A stretch of 64,000 bases of DNA from Lepturacanthus savala (GCA_030544235.1 CM060478.1:23499227-23563226), one strand, 5' to 3'; positions 23,160 to 35,875 are shown, counted from the stretch's first letter. Notes: generated by a model not told the origin, from the letters alone. Made by a program: numbers and translations.

Positions 23160-24202
23160 TTCAAAATTTCATATGTTGAAATTTCACTTCTTGGTTTGGA
23201 TGAAAGGCTGTTTGGTTTGACAAAAAGAAAGAAACATGCAAGATGAAAATGTAAATTAACATTTTACGGGACTTTTAAAACCTAGTGAATATTGTTTACT
23301 TTCATTCGAGCAAGTAGTGTTAGGACGTATGTTACAGTGCTGTTTCTCTTTCAAGTACAAAGAATGTATTTAATTTCTGAGATGAATAGTAGACATTTTG
23401 CAAAATATTTCACGTTCTTGCTGAGGGTTAGATCAGAAAATCAATGCCACTCCATGCTCAATACCTGCTTACTTTTGCTTAGCACATACTGGAAAAAGGG
23501 AGAGATTAGCTTGGCGCTGCCCGATGGCAGCAAAATATGTGGAACCTCTAAAAGCTAAAAAATGAACACCTTGCATCTTGAAAAGTGAAATGAATGAAAA
23601 TGACAAGTTGCGGTTTCACAAAGGGGTTATGTCAAACTATTTCTTGGCTGGACGCAGCGCCAGGCAACCAGAGATTCCAGGAAGTCATGGTGGTATTGAT
23701 TTTCTAATTTTATAAGTGTATTGCCCAACATTTCTTTTAAGCTTTTTGAACAGACTACTACACTATTACTTGCCCCGTGCAGCATGAGGACAGTGAACCC
23801 ATCATACAGTATTCTGCTGCACTGCTGCACCTCCAACATTAACACATAATATGTGTTAAAGCCATATGTGTCACATATGGCTTTCCTTAGATCATTACTT
23901 CCATTAAGTCATTAAGGCTCGGCCTAAGCGGGGCCTGTTAGTTAGTCACATTAAAGAGTTAACACTTTTCGTCTCCCCAACCCGATGGGCTGACACGTCT
24001 GCCATGGCAACTGACACATTGCTCCATCCCCATAATTAGGAAAATTGCTCTTAACAGGTCCACCGTTTAGTAATGGTCTCATTTCTTCCATCTTGCTCCG
24101 ATGAGAGCAAACTGCAAGAAGATGTCCCCATTAACTCTTTGCACCAAGACTAAGCCCCTCCTGTGTCCATTCAACGTGGTCTGATACATCACCACCCCCC
24201 AT
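23160..24202. other. Non-coding; contains two abutting palindromes
   Basis: AT-rich. The only structure seen is the palindrome pair at 23839-23884. Confidence 0.45.
23839..23884. repeat. Two abutting perfect palindromes
   Basis: TTAACACATA-A-TATGTGTTAA (23839-23859) runs directly into AAAGCCATATGTG-T-CACATATGGCTTT (23858-23884). Each has a single-base centre and perfect 10- and 13-bp arms. Both contain CATA/TATG cores, and the second holds two CATATG E-boxes. Confidence 0.9.
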
Positions 24203-24220
24203 CACACACACACACACACA

Positions 24221-24257
<37 letters not shown>
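24203..24257. repeat. (CA)n microsatellite
   Basis: CA tract with one CCA interruption. Confidence 0.95.
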
Positions 24258-24259
<2 letters not shown>

Positions 24260-24789
24260 TGCACACACATACTTCTTTCTAATGAGCCAACCCATGGCCT
24301 CTTCCCTTTACAGATCTTTAACATATTTTTGGAGACCTTTGATTGAAAAGCTATCATTTTAAACTTTTTTGGGGGGGAGCCAGTGCAGAATGCAGAAGGA
24401 AGGGAGGAGACAATTTGGGAAGAATGAAGGATGGTGAGACGACTCTGCGATGAATAACACGCCAAGCTTTCATCTTGTCCCCCCCCCCAACAACGACCCA
24501 GTCCTCCATCCCTTCATCCGCCCTCCATCCCTTCATCACCACCGCACTCACCCCCACTTCTCTGACCAAATTAAATTGAAACCAGATGGAGCAGGGCCTG
24601 GACTGTGCGTTGTGTCAGATTGTCATGGCGCATTAACCATGATTTCACATTGAGACGGTCTGCCCGGCCAGAAAAAAAACAATGAGCGAGGGAGAGAGAG
24701 AGATAGAGGCATAGAGGTGGAGAGGAGAGGGGCTTAAAAGATGGAGAGAGGAGAAAAAGAGGAGAGTGCAGGGTTTTCAGAGAGAGGGA
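24258..24789. other. Non-coding; purine-rich at 24683-24800
   Basis: Holds a G8 run, a C10 run (about 24480) and a GA-rich patch. No gene. Confidence 0.5.
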
Positions 24790-25080
24790 GAGAGAGCAAG
24801 GACTGATGAATATGGTCCTGCTGCCAGCAGATCAATCCCACTGATCGCACAGCTGGCACCGGCTGATGATATGAACGCCATATGACATGCACGACACCGT
24901 CCTGCATCAGGGAGGCTCAGGATGGTGCCATACCTTTACAGATACGATTTAACACCTGACATGCATCTGAATCCAAATCCAATAATCATTTCATTAACGT
25001 TAATTGCCATGAGAGTAAATCCCCTTTGGACTTTTCAGGTTTTACTTTTCCTTCCGCTGCTTAACTTCAACTGAGGTTGT
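24790..25080. promoter_or_regulatory. Candidate conserved non-coding element
   Basis: Dense palindromic and homeodomain-like cores (GAACGCCATATGACATGC, CAATAATCATTTCATTAACG, TTAATTGCCATG) with balanced composition next to low-complexity DNA. No reading frame. Confidence 0.3.
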
Positions 25081-25696
25081 TTAAGGAACGTGTCTGAGTC
25101 ACGGCTGTCAGGACCTCGTTGGGTCAAAATGCGGCAGGAGACTATAACATTGCATCTGAATGTTGAAGGGAAAGCCACGGGACATTTATTTTTTCTTAAT
25201 GCAGATTTTTCAAAATATAGAGAAAAAAATGCACAAAATATTAAATCATTTAACTTTAATCGTTATTCCAATTTTTGTATTGCATCTTAAATATTTTTTA
25301 CTGAAATTATTTTGGAGATGATTAATTGACCTCTCGTACCACGTGCCAACGCTACTGTAGCATTTTGTTGCTCTCCAATTAAAACCATTTATCTCCAAAA
25401 GTCTTCAAAAAGAAAGAAATATCAATACATCCCTAGAATTGTTGATGAAATCTGAGGCAAACCCAAGACGTGATAGTGAATTAAAAAGCTTTCATCAGCA
25501 TTCATGGCTATTGATGCCAAGAACTATGCCAAGAAATCTACCCTGTTTAAACTTTGTAATTTGTACTTTTTTTATATAATTCAATTGATTTTTAGAACCA
25601 AGTCTAGGAGAATGTTCTGAACCCACATATGAGAATATAATCTTTCTCAACTATCAGAAAAATGTAAACTAATGAAGCAGATTTCATGAATAAAAA

Positions 25697-25745
25697 CAAT
25701 AATAATAATAATAATAATTATTATTTATATAGCAGCTTTAATACA
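25697..25745 (-). mobile_element. LINE 3' tail with (ATT)n
   Basis: On the minus strand: TTAAAGCTGCTATATAAATA followed by ATTATT repeats, the common fish/vertebrate LINE tail. Confidence 0.6.
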
Positions 25746-27410
25746 GCAGATGTTGCTTAAAGTTTGTTTTATAAACAAATAAAAGAATCAACAAATACAG
25801 AGAACAGGTATGTTAACAGCAATAGAATATACAAAAAATAGAAATAAAACAAAAGAAGGCATACAGAAATATACAGAAATAAAGATAAGAATAAAATAAA
25901 GAAAGAGTGAGAGTTGGTTCAAAGCAATGTTGAATAAATTTCAAATTTTTAGTTGACAATTTAAGTTAATTTAGTTAGTAATTTAGTTTGGGAACAGACA
26001 GGCCATGAAATTAATTTTCAAAATGGACTCAGGAGAGATATTTAATTTTTTATGTGTCAAAGTGTAAAAACACTGGATCCTACACTTCCCATAATGCACC
26101 TCAATAGCATCTTTCATTAATGAAAATCATTAGAACCTCCTCACTTGGTAAATGACCACATTTTTTAAGATCCACATCTCTTTGTTATGGAGGCTTTGAG
26201 AATATGTAAAGGTAAACTCCAACCAAGATGTCCAAAAGGCTGCTGTGACATCACCGTTTGTGTTTTTTTTGGACTTAACAAACTTCATCAGACTTCGTCC
26301 AGAGACACAGATGATCTGATGTGACTGTTGTCACTAACAGAGTAGTGCTCCTCATGATGATCTTCATGCTTAACATTTTTACACACACATAAATACAGTA
26401 TTTCAAAAGCCTCCATGTGTCATACTTTTCCCAAAACATTCCCTAACCTTACTTAAAACTTCTATTTCTCCAAATAACTTTCCATGACGATTCCTTGATA
26501 CTCTCATAGCCAACCATTCATCTTCCATTCCCCACCCAAGGATCAACACTCCACTTAACCTCTCGGGGGGATGGAATTACAAGTTTGACTTCAACCAGCG
26601 ATATCATCTCATTGCAGGTGTCATTACCCCAGCTTATAATTGACAGAAGCATTAACATGTCATTAACACATAAGCTTAGACTTATATTTGAACCTTTTAA
26701 TGAGGCCATCATTCAACATTAATAGATTAGTTATCATGGGTAATGACTGAGGTGTCTTTGCCTGTCCCTACAGGTCGGTGTAAAGAAAACTTAGCGTAAT
26801 GTTTTCGGTGGGGTGGATGGGTGGGGGGCACCCTCAGGAAATGAGAAGGGAGGTTGTTCAGGGCGAATGTAGGAAGACAGGAGTGGGTACTGCTGTCCAT
26901 ACAGAGGTCGTCAGGTGAAAGAGATAATGAATGACAACTACTATTCCTGGCCACAGTGGACATACCAGTTTTAATCAAAAAAGTCAAACAATGACGGAAA
27001 GTTTTGTCCTTGTGCTGTTCATGTGATTTACTGTGACATTTTTCTGATAAAACATGAAACACAAAAGTGAGACCTGTATTTAAATTTTCATGCTGTTCTT
27101 AAGTCCTTTAAGCTTACTTAACAGTGACCATTTTGAATGTACACTGCTCCAAATAAGTTAGAGTTAATGCTATTTACATGAGTGCTCTTCCTATTTGGTC
27201 TGAATTTTAATCAAAAAAGTTCCCTTTGATGTTACTAACAATGAATGTGAAGAAACACCATTTTCATTACTTTAATATTTAATACCCCAAAAATGTATGA
27301 AATCCATCCAAAAGAGTTTCTTACAATAGCCATAACTTATGGTGAGTTGTGTATATTTTCACCCCAGCTCTGCTGTTTTATACCAAAAAAAAAAAAAAAT
27401 GAGATTCAGA

Positions 27411-27446
27411 ACCCCCCCCCCCCCCCCCCCAAAAAAAAAAAAAAAA
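27411..27446. repeat. Homopolymer pair C20-A17
   Basis: A long C run followed at once by a long A run. It may be a microsatellite or a sequencing/assembly weak point. Confidence 0.85.
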
Positions 27447-27477
27447 TCAAGTACATTCTTTGAGATTATTGTTTATA

Positions 27478-27820
27478 GTCTTTAGGTGCAGAAATGTCTT
27501 GTTTTTGGCACAATTAGTCCATATTGAATAGAATTATCTTATTCCACTGGCATATATATTATCTTTTCCCCCTAATTTGGGTCAATTTGGTCTTGTTAAG
27601 ATGTTAAGAAAACAAGACTAACATTTTCTTTAAAAAAAAAAAAAAAAAAAAAGATTAACGACTAGATTAAATTGATTAAAACCATGAAAAAAATAAGCTA
27701 AATGATAATAAAATAAGCTAAATAAAAGTAAGCTAAATGATCTGCCTATAGAATGAAATAATTCTACTCAATATTGAAAACATGATATTTTCATCTGTTG
27801 AGATTTTAGTTTTTGCAACG
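27478..27820. mobile_element. Palindromic MITE-like element, family 1, copy e
   Basis: GAAATGTCTTGTTTTTGGCAC ... TTATTCCACTGGCA on the left and CTGCCTATAGAATGAAATAA ... TCTACTCAATATTGAAAAC ... TTTTCATCTGTTGAG on the right. The middle has an A-rich run and a local triplication of an AATAAGCTAAAT unit. Confidence 0.8.
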
Positions 27821-28329
27821 CAGAAAGAAGTGCATTTCGTAAGATGCAGTTACATGTCTGGAAATTTCTTTGACCTTTATCGACAGAAGTTTTTCAGCTG
27901 GATTTTCATAATAATTTACCTTAAATCTTCATCAACCTCTGCAGTCAGTGCATCCCCAGTGTGATTTATCATGTACATTGTACATATATATTTCATCATT
28001 TTCAACTATCTCTCAACTCTTTTCAATTGTCTTCTGTGTTGCTGTGCATGTGAATAAAGCTCCTGAATCTTCACTATGTACATGATAAAAAAAAATAAAA
28101 ATCATTCTGGGAGCTATATGAGAGTTAATCTTTAATATAATGAATAAAAATAGATATTGTGAGTGAGCTTTGAAAGATATAACCTTTATTTTCTCACATC
28201 AAAATAGCCTTTAAATGTGCATTTGCATTCTACCTGCTATTTGCTTATCTGCTCTCTAACACTTTAACTACAAAAACACCCATAACCCCCTGTGCTGCAT
28301 ACTAATCACACAGAGCTAGAACCCAACCT
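27821..28329. other. Non-coding, nothing recognised
   Basis: AT-rich. AATAAAGCTCC near 28052 is a chance or retroelement-tail poly(A)-like signal. Confidence 0.4.
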
Positions 28330-28620
28330 TGTTTACATCAGGCCGTGAATTAAGGACCACAATTAATCTCCCAGAATGCCTCCTCTCACCTCAGCCGCAG
28401 CTGATGATTGATTAAAGCTGGCTCTGGCGTGGCAGTGGCTGAACCTGGCTAGAATTTCACCAACAGGGGGAAGCTGTGTGTGAACGGCTTGGTCCTTTTC
28501 TGTGCTGGACTCCCGGCTCGTGGGCCTTTGAGACACCACAAACCCTCCTACCCCTCCGAAAGGTCTCTGATGTGAAAACCAGGTAGCCCCATAACCCCCC
28601 ACCCGACTCGCCGGCCTCCT
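28330..28620. promoter_or_regulatory. Candidate regulatory element with PBX-HOX-type and CTCF-like motifs
   Basis: TGATTGATTA (28405-28414) matches the composite PBX-HOX core, and CCAACAGGGGGAAG (28460-28473, + strand) resembles a CTCF core with about three mismatches. Composition is balanced and no coherent frame is present. Function is inferred. Confidence 0.33.
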
Positions 28621-29199
28621 GTCTTTCTTCCTTCACTCCCATTTATCTGTCCTAACGGACTCGGTGATGGATTGTATTTTGCTCCTCAGAAACACATTGT
28701 TTTCTTTAGCACAGCAGGGTATTCTATTTGCAAAGGTCTGGCCGGTGAAGAATTGTGGATATCTATCACTGCGGAGGTGCCTCTGGTAAGCATGTTTCTT
28801 CCCTTAAGAGGAGCAGCAGTTGTGAGGGATTGATAGCTGGAGCTGTCTGGTTCTAGCAGTGGTCCATGTTGAGACAAGGCTAAAAAAGACTCCTACTAAT
28901 ACCATGATGCATTATCTTCAAGAGAGTTGGCAGCGCGTTCTAGAAAAGCCCGGGTCGTTTTGTAAATATTGGTCAGAGGTTGTTGTAACCTGGTACAACA
29001 TCAGAGGGATTAACTGCATAAAAGAAAATCATAATAAGTTATCAATCAAGTAGAAAACTCTACTAAATTGGATTGTAGGAATTGTGGTGGAAGCTCTGCA
29101 TTGTTATTAAAGGGCGAAAAAAAATGTAGAATAAAAGTTGATCCAAAGCATTCGGACCACAGAGAAACAAACCACAAACTCATACTAGCTGAATTTTAT
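28621..29199. other. Non-coding, nothing recognised
   Basis: No supported feature. Confidence 0.45.
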
Positions 29200-29620
29200 T
29201 GAAATCACAGACAAACCAGTGAACCCGACCGCTGGAAACTTCTTTGTCCAGTGGTGCATTCCACACAATAGTTAGAACTGTAAGAGCGAGGTACAAGTTG
29301 GAATCAATCATTATCAGCTAATCAAGCGGCAGCGGGGAGAAACTCATAACATCTTTCACTGCCTCGGCGTCCGAGTCGCCCTGTAACGCAAAACGCCTTT
29401 GTGTTTCTCTCAAGTTACTGTATCACAATTTCCCGAATGGACGCTTTCCAAAGTGGGATTACCCGGCTCTAAATCTCCTTTTAGCACCTCCATGTGAAAG
29501 TCAAACAGCGGCGGCGTTTGGGGCGAGGGCGACAGATGACAGCCTTGAACCCGTAAGCGTTTGTCCGATGTCACGGTTTTTTGAGAAGTGGCCGCCTCAT
29601 GGCGTTCTCACTGCTGCCTG
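29200..29620. promoter_or_regulatory. Relatively CpG-rich candidate element
   Basis: Unusually many CpGs for this window (GCCTCGGCGTCCGAGTCGCC, AGCGGCGGCGTTTGGGGCG), plus GATGACAG (a MEIS half-site) and AATCAATCATTATC. No coding frame with support. Could be a small CpG island or conserved element. Confidence 0.3.
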
Positions 29621-29974
29621 CACCTCAGGAGAGACTGAATACATATACAGAGGTCCTGATATGTTTTACATGCTGTCCTCTGAGGGGGGACTCGAGGAGG
29701 AGGGGAGGGGGTTATTTGTAACGCAGCTATTTCAACAGAGTGATGATGTACACACCCCAGCTATGTTGAAATAGATTGGAGATGATGTGAAACGCAAACA
29801 GGACCAGCGAGCCTTGAGGCCAGCGATTTGAAATAAAATGAATAAATAAAACACATCACAGACTTGTGTCTTTAATCATGAGTAAAAAGTGTTGTGGTAA
29901 TCCAATATATGCCCGTCTGTAGGGTTTTTCTTTTTTTGCTTTATTGCTACCTAGTCACACACATACTCCTTTTA
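29621..29974. other. Non-coding, nothing recognised
   Basis: No supported feature. Confidence 0.45.
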
Positions 29975-30001
29975 ACACACACACACACACACACACACAC
30001 A
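29975..30001. repeat. (CA)n microsatellite
   Basis: Short CA dinucleotide tract followed by a GA patch. Confidence 0.9.
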
Positions 30002-30062
30002 AAGAGAGAGGCCCGGTGTTCCTGTGTGACCAGCAGACGAGAGGGTTGAACTTGTGACCCCT

Positions 30063-30085
30063 CCCTGGGGCGTGAGGCCCCAGGG
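30063..30085. other. GC-rich hairpin
   Basis: CCCTGGGGC-GTGAG-GCCCCAGGG: perfect 9-bp arms and a 5-base loop in otherwise AT-rich DNA. Confidence 0.75.
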
Positions 30086-30239
30086 GTTGCAGTATCACAG
30101 AGCTGATCCACTCCAGCCTGCCTGGTTTGGCTCGAGCTCCGGGCTGCCCACCCACTCCCACAGCTGGCACATAGCACACAGCACTCACTGTACGGCCCCA
30201 GCACCTTACAGCAGCACTACATGAGCTCATGCTATGATG

Positions 30240-31472
30240 CAGCATTAAAAAACCCCACCGAGCAATTTTTCTCTCTAAGGATATGGTCCTGGAAATTGAA
30301 GCTCCACGCTAAAGATTAAAAAACGTTGTGAAATTCGGAGGATGTGTTGCATAAAAAGGTGTCACATTTTTTTTGTTCATTTTATTGTGGATCTCAATAA
30401 AAGACTATAAAGCAAAAAAAAAAAAAAAGCTAAATAAAAGGTCATTAAATGTTACTAGGTGCTCTAAATAATCTTAGGACACATTTCAGTTTGTGCTTGC
30501 CCTTTCTTTGACTCTAGAAAAGGGTAGAATCATGGTAAAAAAAAAAGCACCGAATTAATTTTAATTTCACTGCAAACAGTCGGGGTAACAAACATGTATT
30601 CTTATTTTTATTCCCCTGTTGCTAATTTGCCATAATTGCTTAAAGATTCATTTTAGCACACAATTTTTTTTTTCTCCTCACATGATAAATATATTGCTCA
30701 TATAACCCTCGCTAGAGAAGCTAATCTGCTTCAATAGGCCTCAGATGAGCTCACCTATACTGTCTATAATATTTTATACAATAATACAGCTAAAAGTGTG
30801 ACTGGGGAAATTCCACTCATCACATTAAAGGCATGTCGACTGTCATCTAATGCAGCAGTCACTGTGAAGTTTACATCTCCAAGTAAAGTTAAGTCGTAAA
30901 TGTAATATTGTGATAATATATCAATAGATAGATTGTATAATTTATCATAACTTTTAATATTACTACACAAGTACACAAATATGAAATTATCTTATCATTC
31001 GAAGACTTTAAATTACTGAAACTACTCAGGGACAAAACCTATTTATATTAATACTGATCATGAAAGGCTTATGCATAGAAATGATTAGTCTAGTAGTCTG
31101 GTAGAATATATAGTATAGTATGTAGAATATTACTAAAATAAATAATAATCAATATACTTCTGCCTGCCACAACACTGGTCACTTTTTATATGTCGATGTG
31201 GCAAGATGGATTTTTTTTAAAAGAAAACAAAAAAAATCTTGAATGATATACTTTGATTTATCAAATATAATTAGATATATATATACTCTGATAGGTAATA
31301 AACTAATATGGTAGATGTACAATAATGTTGCTGTGATTTCCCATTTTCCATGTTGTCTGTAATAGTTTTTTATTATAAAAGAAATATATTTAATATAAGT
31401 CTAAATGTGTTTTTTTATCATAAAGTGTATTTCTGTAATTGTTTTGCTTATACTCACACACACACACACAAC

Positions 31473-31542
<70 letters not shown>

Positions 31543-32040
31543 CAAAAACATAAGTTTTAATTATCAGCTGTATGTTATCATATTAAACCTCTACACTTCA
31601 CATGATGCATGCATACATAATGCAATGACTGCATGTTTGAGCATTCCAAGTATATAATAATAAAAGTATTATTCAGGAAAATAGTTGGCAGATTGGCAAT
31701 TTCAGATGAATAATTATTAGTTCATAATTAATGAAACATGTATTTATGATATTTTGTCTTATTAACAATTATTTAATAAATAATTGAACAATGAACAGAG
31801 GACAGTGTGAGACATGTCATTTAACAAATTGTACCGATAAACATGAACTCACATCTTTTTCTGCTGGACTAAAAGAAAATTGAAAAAAAAAACCTCACAG
31901 AAATCACAGAGCTGATTAATGCAATGAGAATGTGCACGATCTGATCCTGTGCATATATTTTACTTATTAATTATACTTACTCCAATTTATGGTTTGGTCC
32001 GTGTAGAGAACAATTTATTAGAAGTCAAACGGTAAAGAAT
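30240..32040. other. Very AT-rich non-coding
   Basis: No gene seen. Contains A14 (about 30415) and the TA/CA microsatellite at 31454-31539. Confidence 0.5.
31454..31539. repeat. (CA)n-(TA)n microsatellite
   Basis: Short CA tract followed by about 67 bp of TA repeats with one TG interruption. Confidence 0.95.
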
Positions 32041-34234
32041 TGAATAATGTGCTTTGCAGTTTTACCGCTTTCTAGCTCTTGTTGGGTTTTGCGCCATTCA
32101 GCAGTATGTTCTGTGTCAACACTAAACACACTGCAGTCACTTTACACTCCGACTAGCCAGCAAGATTCAACATCCACAGATTCACAGAGCCAGGAGAGAA
32201 GCTGTGGACCACAAGCCACATTCAGAGAGGAGGAGGAGCAGGAGGAGCAGGAGGAGGAGGAGGGGAGTTAGCACATGGTTATCAGGGTGTCAGCACCCCC
32301 TGCTGGTTTTGGCTGCTTGACTGGGACATCTGCTCTCTTATCGACCCCCCCACTAACCCACCCACCAAACTCTCCTCAACTACAGGACCTTATAGCAGCT
32401 CAGATCCCCTCCGACACATAAAAAACATTCAGTGGAGTGGAGTAGAAGTGGAGAAAAGGTGGATTTCATTTCCATCTTTTTTAGAATCTTTTTAAAGCAG
32501 CATTTAGTCCCACGTTCAGCACCCTAATGTGAATACTTATGTTTGTGTTTTTGGGCCAACTTCCAAAAATGTAACAGCTTTAAAACCTAATATAAAACTA
32601 AAAATGACAAAAATTAACCATGTTTTCATATGATTACATACAGCTGTCATCAAAACCGAATAATATCCAAATTTAGACTCAAATAAACACACTATTCAAT
32701 AAGAGGATTTGTTGCCACGACCATGATGAATCATGCAGGATAAACAGGTGAACGAGTGCCGGCTCTCTGTTTATTCCTTTTAATTTTAGTCAGCATTAGG
32801 CCTGAGTTTAATGATCAAAAGCTAAAACTTAATGAAAGTTTTTAGTTGTCTTTCGCTCTATTTAATGAAGGTTTGCACATCAGTTCAGTTACACAAGTGC
32901 ATTAAATCGTCTGCTGATGTCAGACGTTACAAATCTTGCAGAAGACAATGAGATGTTTGCTCCCATATATCATGTTTCATTTCTCAATAAGGGTGTGTGT
33001 GATAAGTAACTTTGATGCTCTTTCACATCTTGGCTAAGGTCATGCTCAAGAAGAGCTGTTTATTCATGCAGATTTAAATCCCCTTTATACAGCTCTCTTT
33101 CCACATTAATAAACATCGCACATCGCGTATACAACCTCAACTATAAAAACACACAATATATGCAATATGGGTTTTTTATATATATCAATAACCTACTAAA
33201 TTGTCACATTCTAGTGACAATGAATGAGAGTTTAGCATGATGGTCATAAACACAATGTCTGCAGAGTGTCATGGCTACAGCTGGACGTGTGAAAAAAATA
33301 TGATAGGGCTGGTGTAGAGTGCTAAACTAGTTTCTGTTTTACTCTTGGACTTTAATAATGTGCTTCAGACTCTTACAAAAACATGAAGACATGCCAAAAA
33401 GTGATCCACCATTCCCTCAGGCAAACAAACAACTTAAGAAAATTGGTTCCATTTTGACAATGAATGACATTTGCTGACAACTGACAAAGAATAGGTCGTT
33501 AAACAAAAAAAAACAACAACAAAAAAAACATATATTTAGAGACAGGCGTCAAATCCTAGTAACTGTTAGGAGGCACTGTAGCTTTTGTGTTGCAGTGTTA
33601 GGGGAATAGCAGGCTACAGCTTCAGTTTACACTCAGTGTGGTGCAGCCGTGAATGAACAGTATGGAAACCACCAATCACACACTTTAAAATTGACTGAGA
33701 CAGATGATCCGTCACATGAATGTGAATCATTGGAAGCTCTGTACACAAACACAGGTGTTTTTAGTTACACCAGCTGATTAAACCTCGTCCCAGAACTGTC
33801 TCTGACTATATTGTACACGCTATGTTTGACACACGCCTGACTGTCCTGGGTTATTTTTTTGCTCATGCCTCAATGATCTTTTTTTTCCTTTTTTGAGCTA
33901 AGTTCATGTGTATATCTTGGTGCAAATCTAACACAAGAAACGTCCTGTTTGATTAGAGTGTTGTGTTATATGTTTTCTGTTTTGCCCTTGTTTTTGTTAT
34001 GGCATATTCTATCAAAAACCGAAAAGTTTTTGAGGAATTAATTGTGATGTCTGAACCTGATCAAGTTGTGTTGAAACAACTGAATTGTGATGGGTGAACA
34101 TTGCAGCACCACTGCAGAAAAAGGTATCAGGACAGGAAATGAGCTACAGCTCTGTGCCCCTTTAAATGGCATGTAAACATTCTCACTTCCCAACTGTCCA
34201 CTGTGAAGATCCGCCAACACAGGAACATCAAGGT
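32041..34234. other. Non-coding; GGA repeat and CTCF-like motif
   Basis: A (GGA)n patch lies at 32229-32266 and a strong CTCF-like core at 32293-32306. The remainder is AT-rich with A-runs near 33510. No gene seen. Confidence 0.45.
32293..32306 (-). promoter_or_regulatory. CTCF-like motif
   Basis: On the minus strand CCAGCAGGGGGTGC, very close to the vertebrate CTCF core. Occupancy is unknown. Confidence 0.45.
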
Positions 34235-34590
34235 CTCAAATCAAATCCAGGAATGTGAAAACGGAGACGGCGCATTACCGTGACATCGCCATCCCCTATG
34301 TGGATGGTAAGGGAGAAGGGTGACACTACGGGGGGCTCTGGGTCTTGTCGTTAGCCAGGAATGGGCTGTTGTCTCTGGGTTATCAGCCTTCTCCCCTGAC
34401 CCCCTGGTGGAGCAGCAGGGCTGTTCTGTTGTTTCATTATCACAAAGGTTCACGTAGCATGGAGAGGCGCCATCATTATCCATCAGGCTTAATGAGACTA
34501 TCTCACTGCCATAAAGGTCAGGCAATTACTACTGGTGCAGTTTTCAGCCTGGAGATGCGAAGAGGCAGCAGAGAGATGGAGGCAAAATAG
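34235..34590. promoter_or_regulatory. Candidate conserved element with CTCF-like motif
   Basis: Balanced, non-repetitive sequence with CGTGACATCGCCATCC, GCCATCATTATCCATC and CTTAATGAGAC cores. CCACCAGGGGGTC on the minus strand (34398-34410) is a near-perfect CTCF core. Opposing frames of about 80-94 codons overlap, so neither is called. Confidence 0.4.
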
Positions 34591-34593
34591 ATA

Positions 34594-34595
<2 letters not shown>

Positions 34596-34629
<34 letters not shown>
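34596..34629. repeat. (CA)17 microsatellite
   Basis: Uninterrupted CA tract. Confidence 0.95.
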
Positions 34630-34633
<4 letters not shown>

Positions 34634-35241
34634 TGTTCGGTATTCATGTATCATGGCTATTTAATGAAAATCTTGTATTTCCAAAATGTCAACTTATTTT
34701 TAGTTGGATTTCTATGTATATGTAAGATTATCCAGTGGGTATGTTTTATTTGTATGTAAAGGCTATCAATAATTTTCTTTACAAGTTCTGCTTTTAGATT
34801 TCCTTCTTAGAACAGGTGTAGTTTCCTGCACTGATTGTTGGAGGAGTCTCGGAGGACGTGTTTGGTGAAATAGCAGGTGACTTCCCAGTCGTGTGGATCA
34901 TGTGGAGTATATGACAAGCCTGTAATTGGATCAGCCATTGGACCTTTGACCTCTGGCATATAACATCAACAGGAGGTGTCTCTCACAGTTCTAACCTGAA
35001 GCAGCCGTATAGCTTCACACAACAGGTTTACCCAACACACAGGACTGTCAGAAGCCTTCATCTTTCAATCTATTTCAATACCATCTGTTAACTGGAAATC
35101 AAGGTTATTATTTGGATTCATGCACTGATTAGTTAGTCCATAGTATCACAATATTCTGCTTTACAAGGAGGTATTATTATTATTATTTTTTTTTTTTTTT
35201 TTAGTACAAGTAAGAATCTGATAACATTTGATCATCTAAAT
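34630..35241. other. Non-coding, nothing recognised
   Basis: AT-rich; a (TTA)n-T18 run is near 35173-35202. Confidence 0.45.
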
Positions 35242-35441
35242 AATTGTTTCTCAACCTTTTTCTATCGGAATGATTTTGCACGTTTTACAACCGAAATAGT
35301 ATGAAACCAAAGACCAAAGTACATTTTTGATTATAGATGGAATTATAGTGAACTTAGCTTATTTCCCCTTTTTGCTGGGGACCCCCTGGAACCTTTTTTA
35401 AGGTCCCTGTGGGTCTTTGGACCCCACTTTGAGAACTACTG
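35242..35441. mobile_element. hAT-like MITE
   Basis: Left end AATTGTTTCTCAACCTTTTT; right end, reversed, CAGTAGTTCTCAAAGTGGGG. Near the right end GGGGACCCCCTGGAACC and GGGTCTTTGGACCCC are typical of the CAGTGGTTCTCAA class of hAT non-autonomous elements. An 8-bp target duplication is only partly preserved. Confidence 0.65.
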
Positions 35442-35875
35442 CTCTAGGGTAATCAGAACCTGCCTCTGTTCAAGGATGGTCTTTGGTGCTGGATATGAAT
35501 GACCTCATTCATCATTGTGATTGAAAGTTTTGAAAAAGCAAGAAAGTGGATCTTGACTTATTATGGTTCCAAGGTCAAGAGTGAACAACTGTTTATTTTG
35601 TTTGGACAACAAAACATTTTTTACCACTGGTTTGTGGCTGGAAAATAATCTCACAGGATGTGTTTACACTGCCGGGGTTGCAGTTCAGCTCTACTATTCA
35701 ATTCATCTGATTATGATGCATTTGTGTCGAGAAACAGTTTGTTCTCTCTTCTGTATCTTGCAAAGTGTCCACATAACCTTGAGAAATGATGAGAACTTCT
35801 TCAGTGCAATGAAAAGAAGATCATTTTCTACATTGCCTCATTTTCAATATACAATAGTTTAATGTCAGTTGATAT
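35442..35875. other. Non-coding flank of the tandem duplication
   Basis: No gene seen. Short frames here run into duplicated block A but are not preserved in the second copy. Confidence 0.45.

Larger units (their letters stand above)
25081..27477. other. Mostly AT-rich non-coding
   Basis: Contains a minus-strand LINE tail at 25697-25745 and an adenine-rich stretch to 25910. No gene seen. A C20 run followed at once by an A17 run lies at 27411-27446. Confidence 0.45.

Noticed and set aside
34241..34590. Opposing frames of 94 and 81 codons
   Set aside because: They overlap on opposite strands, lack splice signals and homology, and lie in a stretch better explained as a regulatory element.
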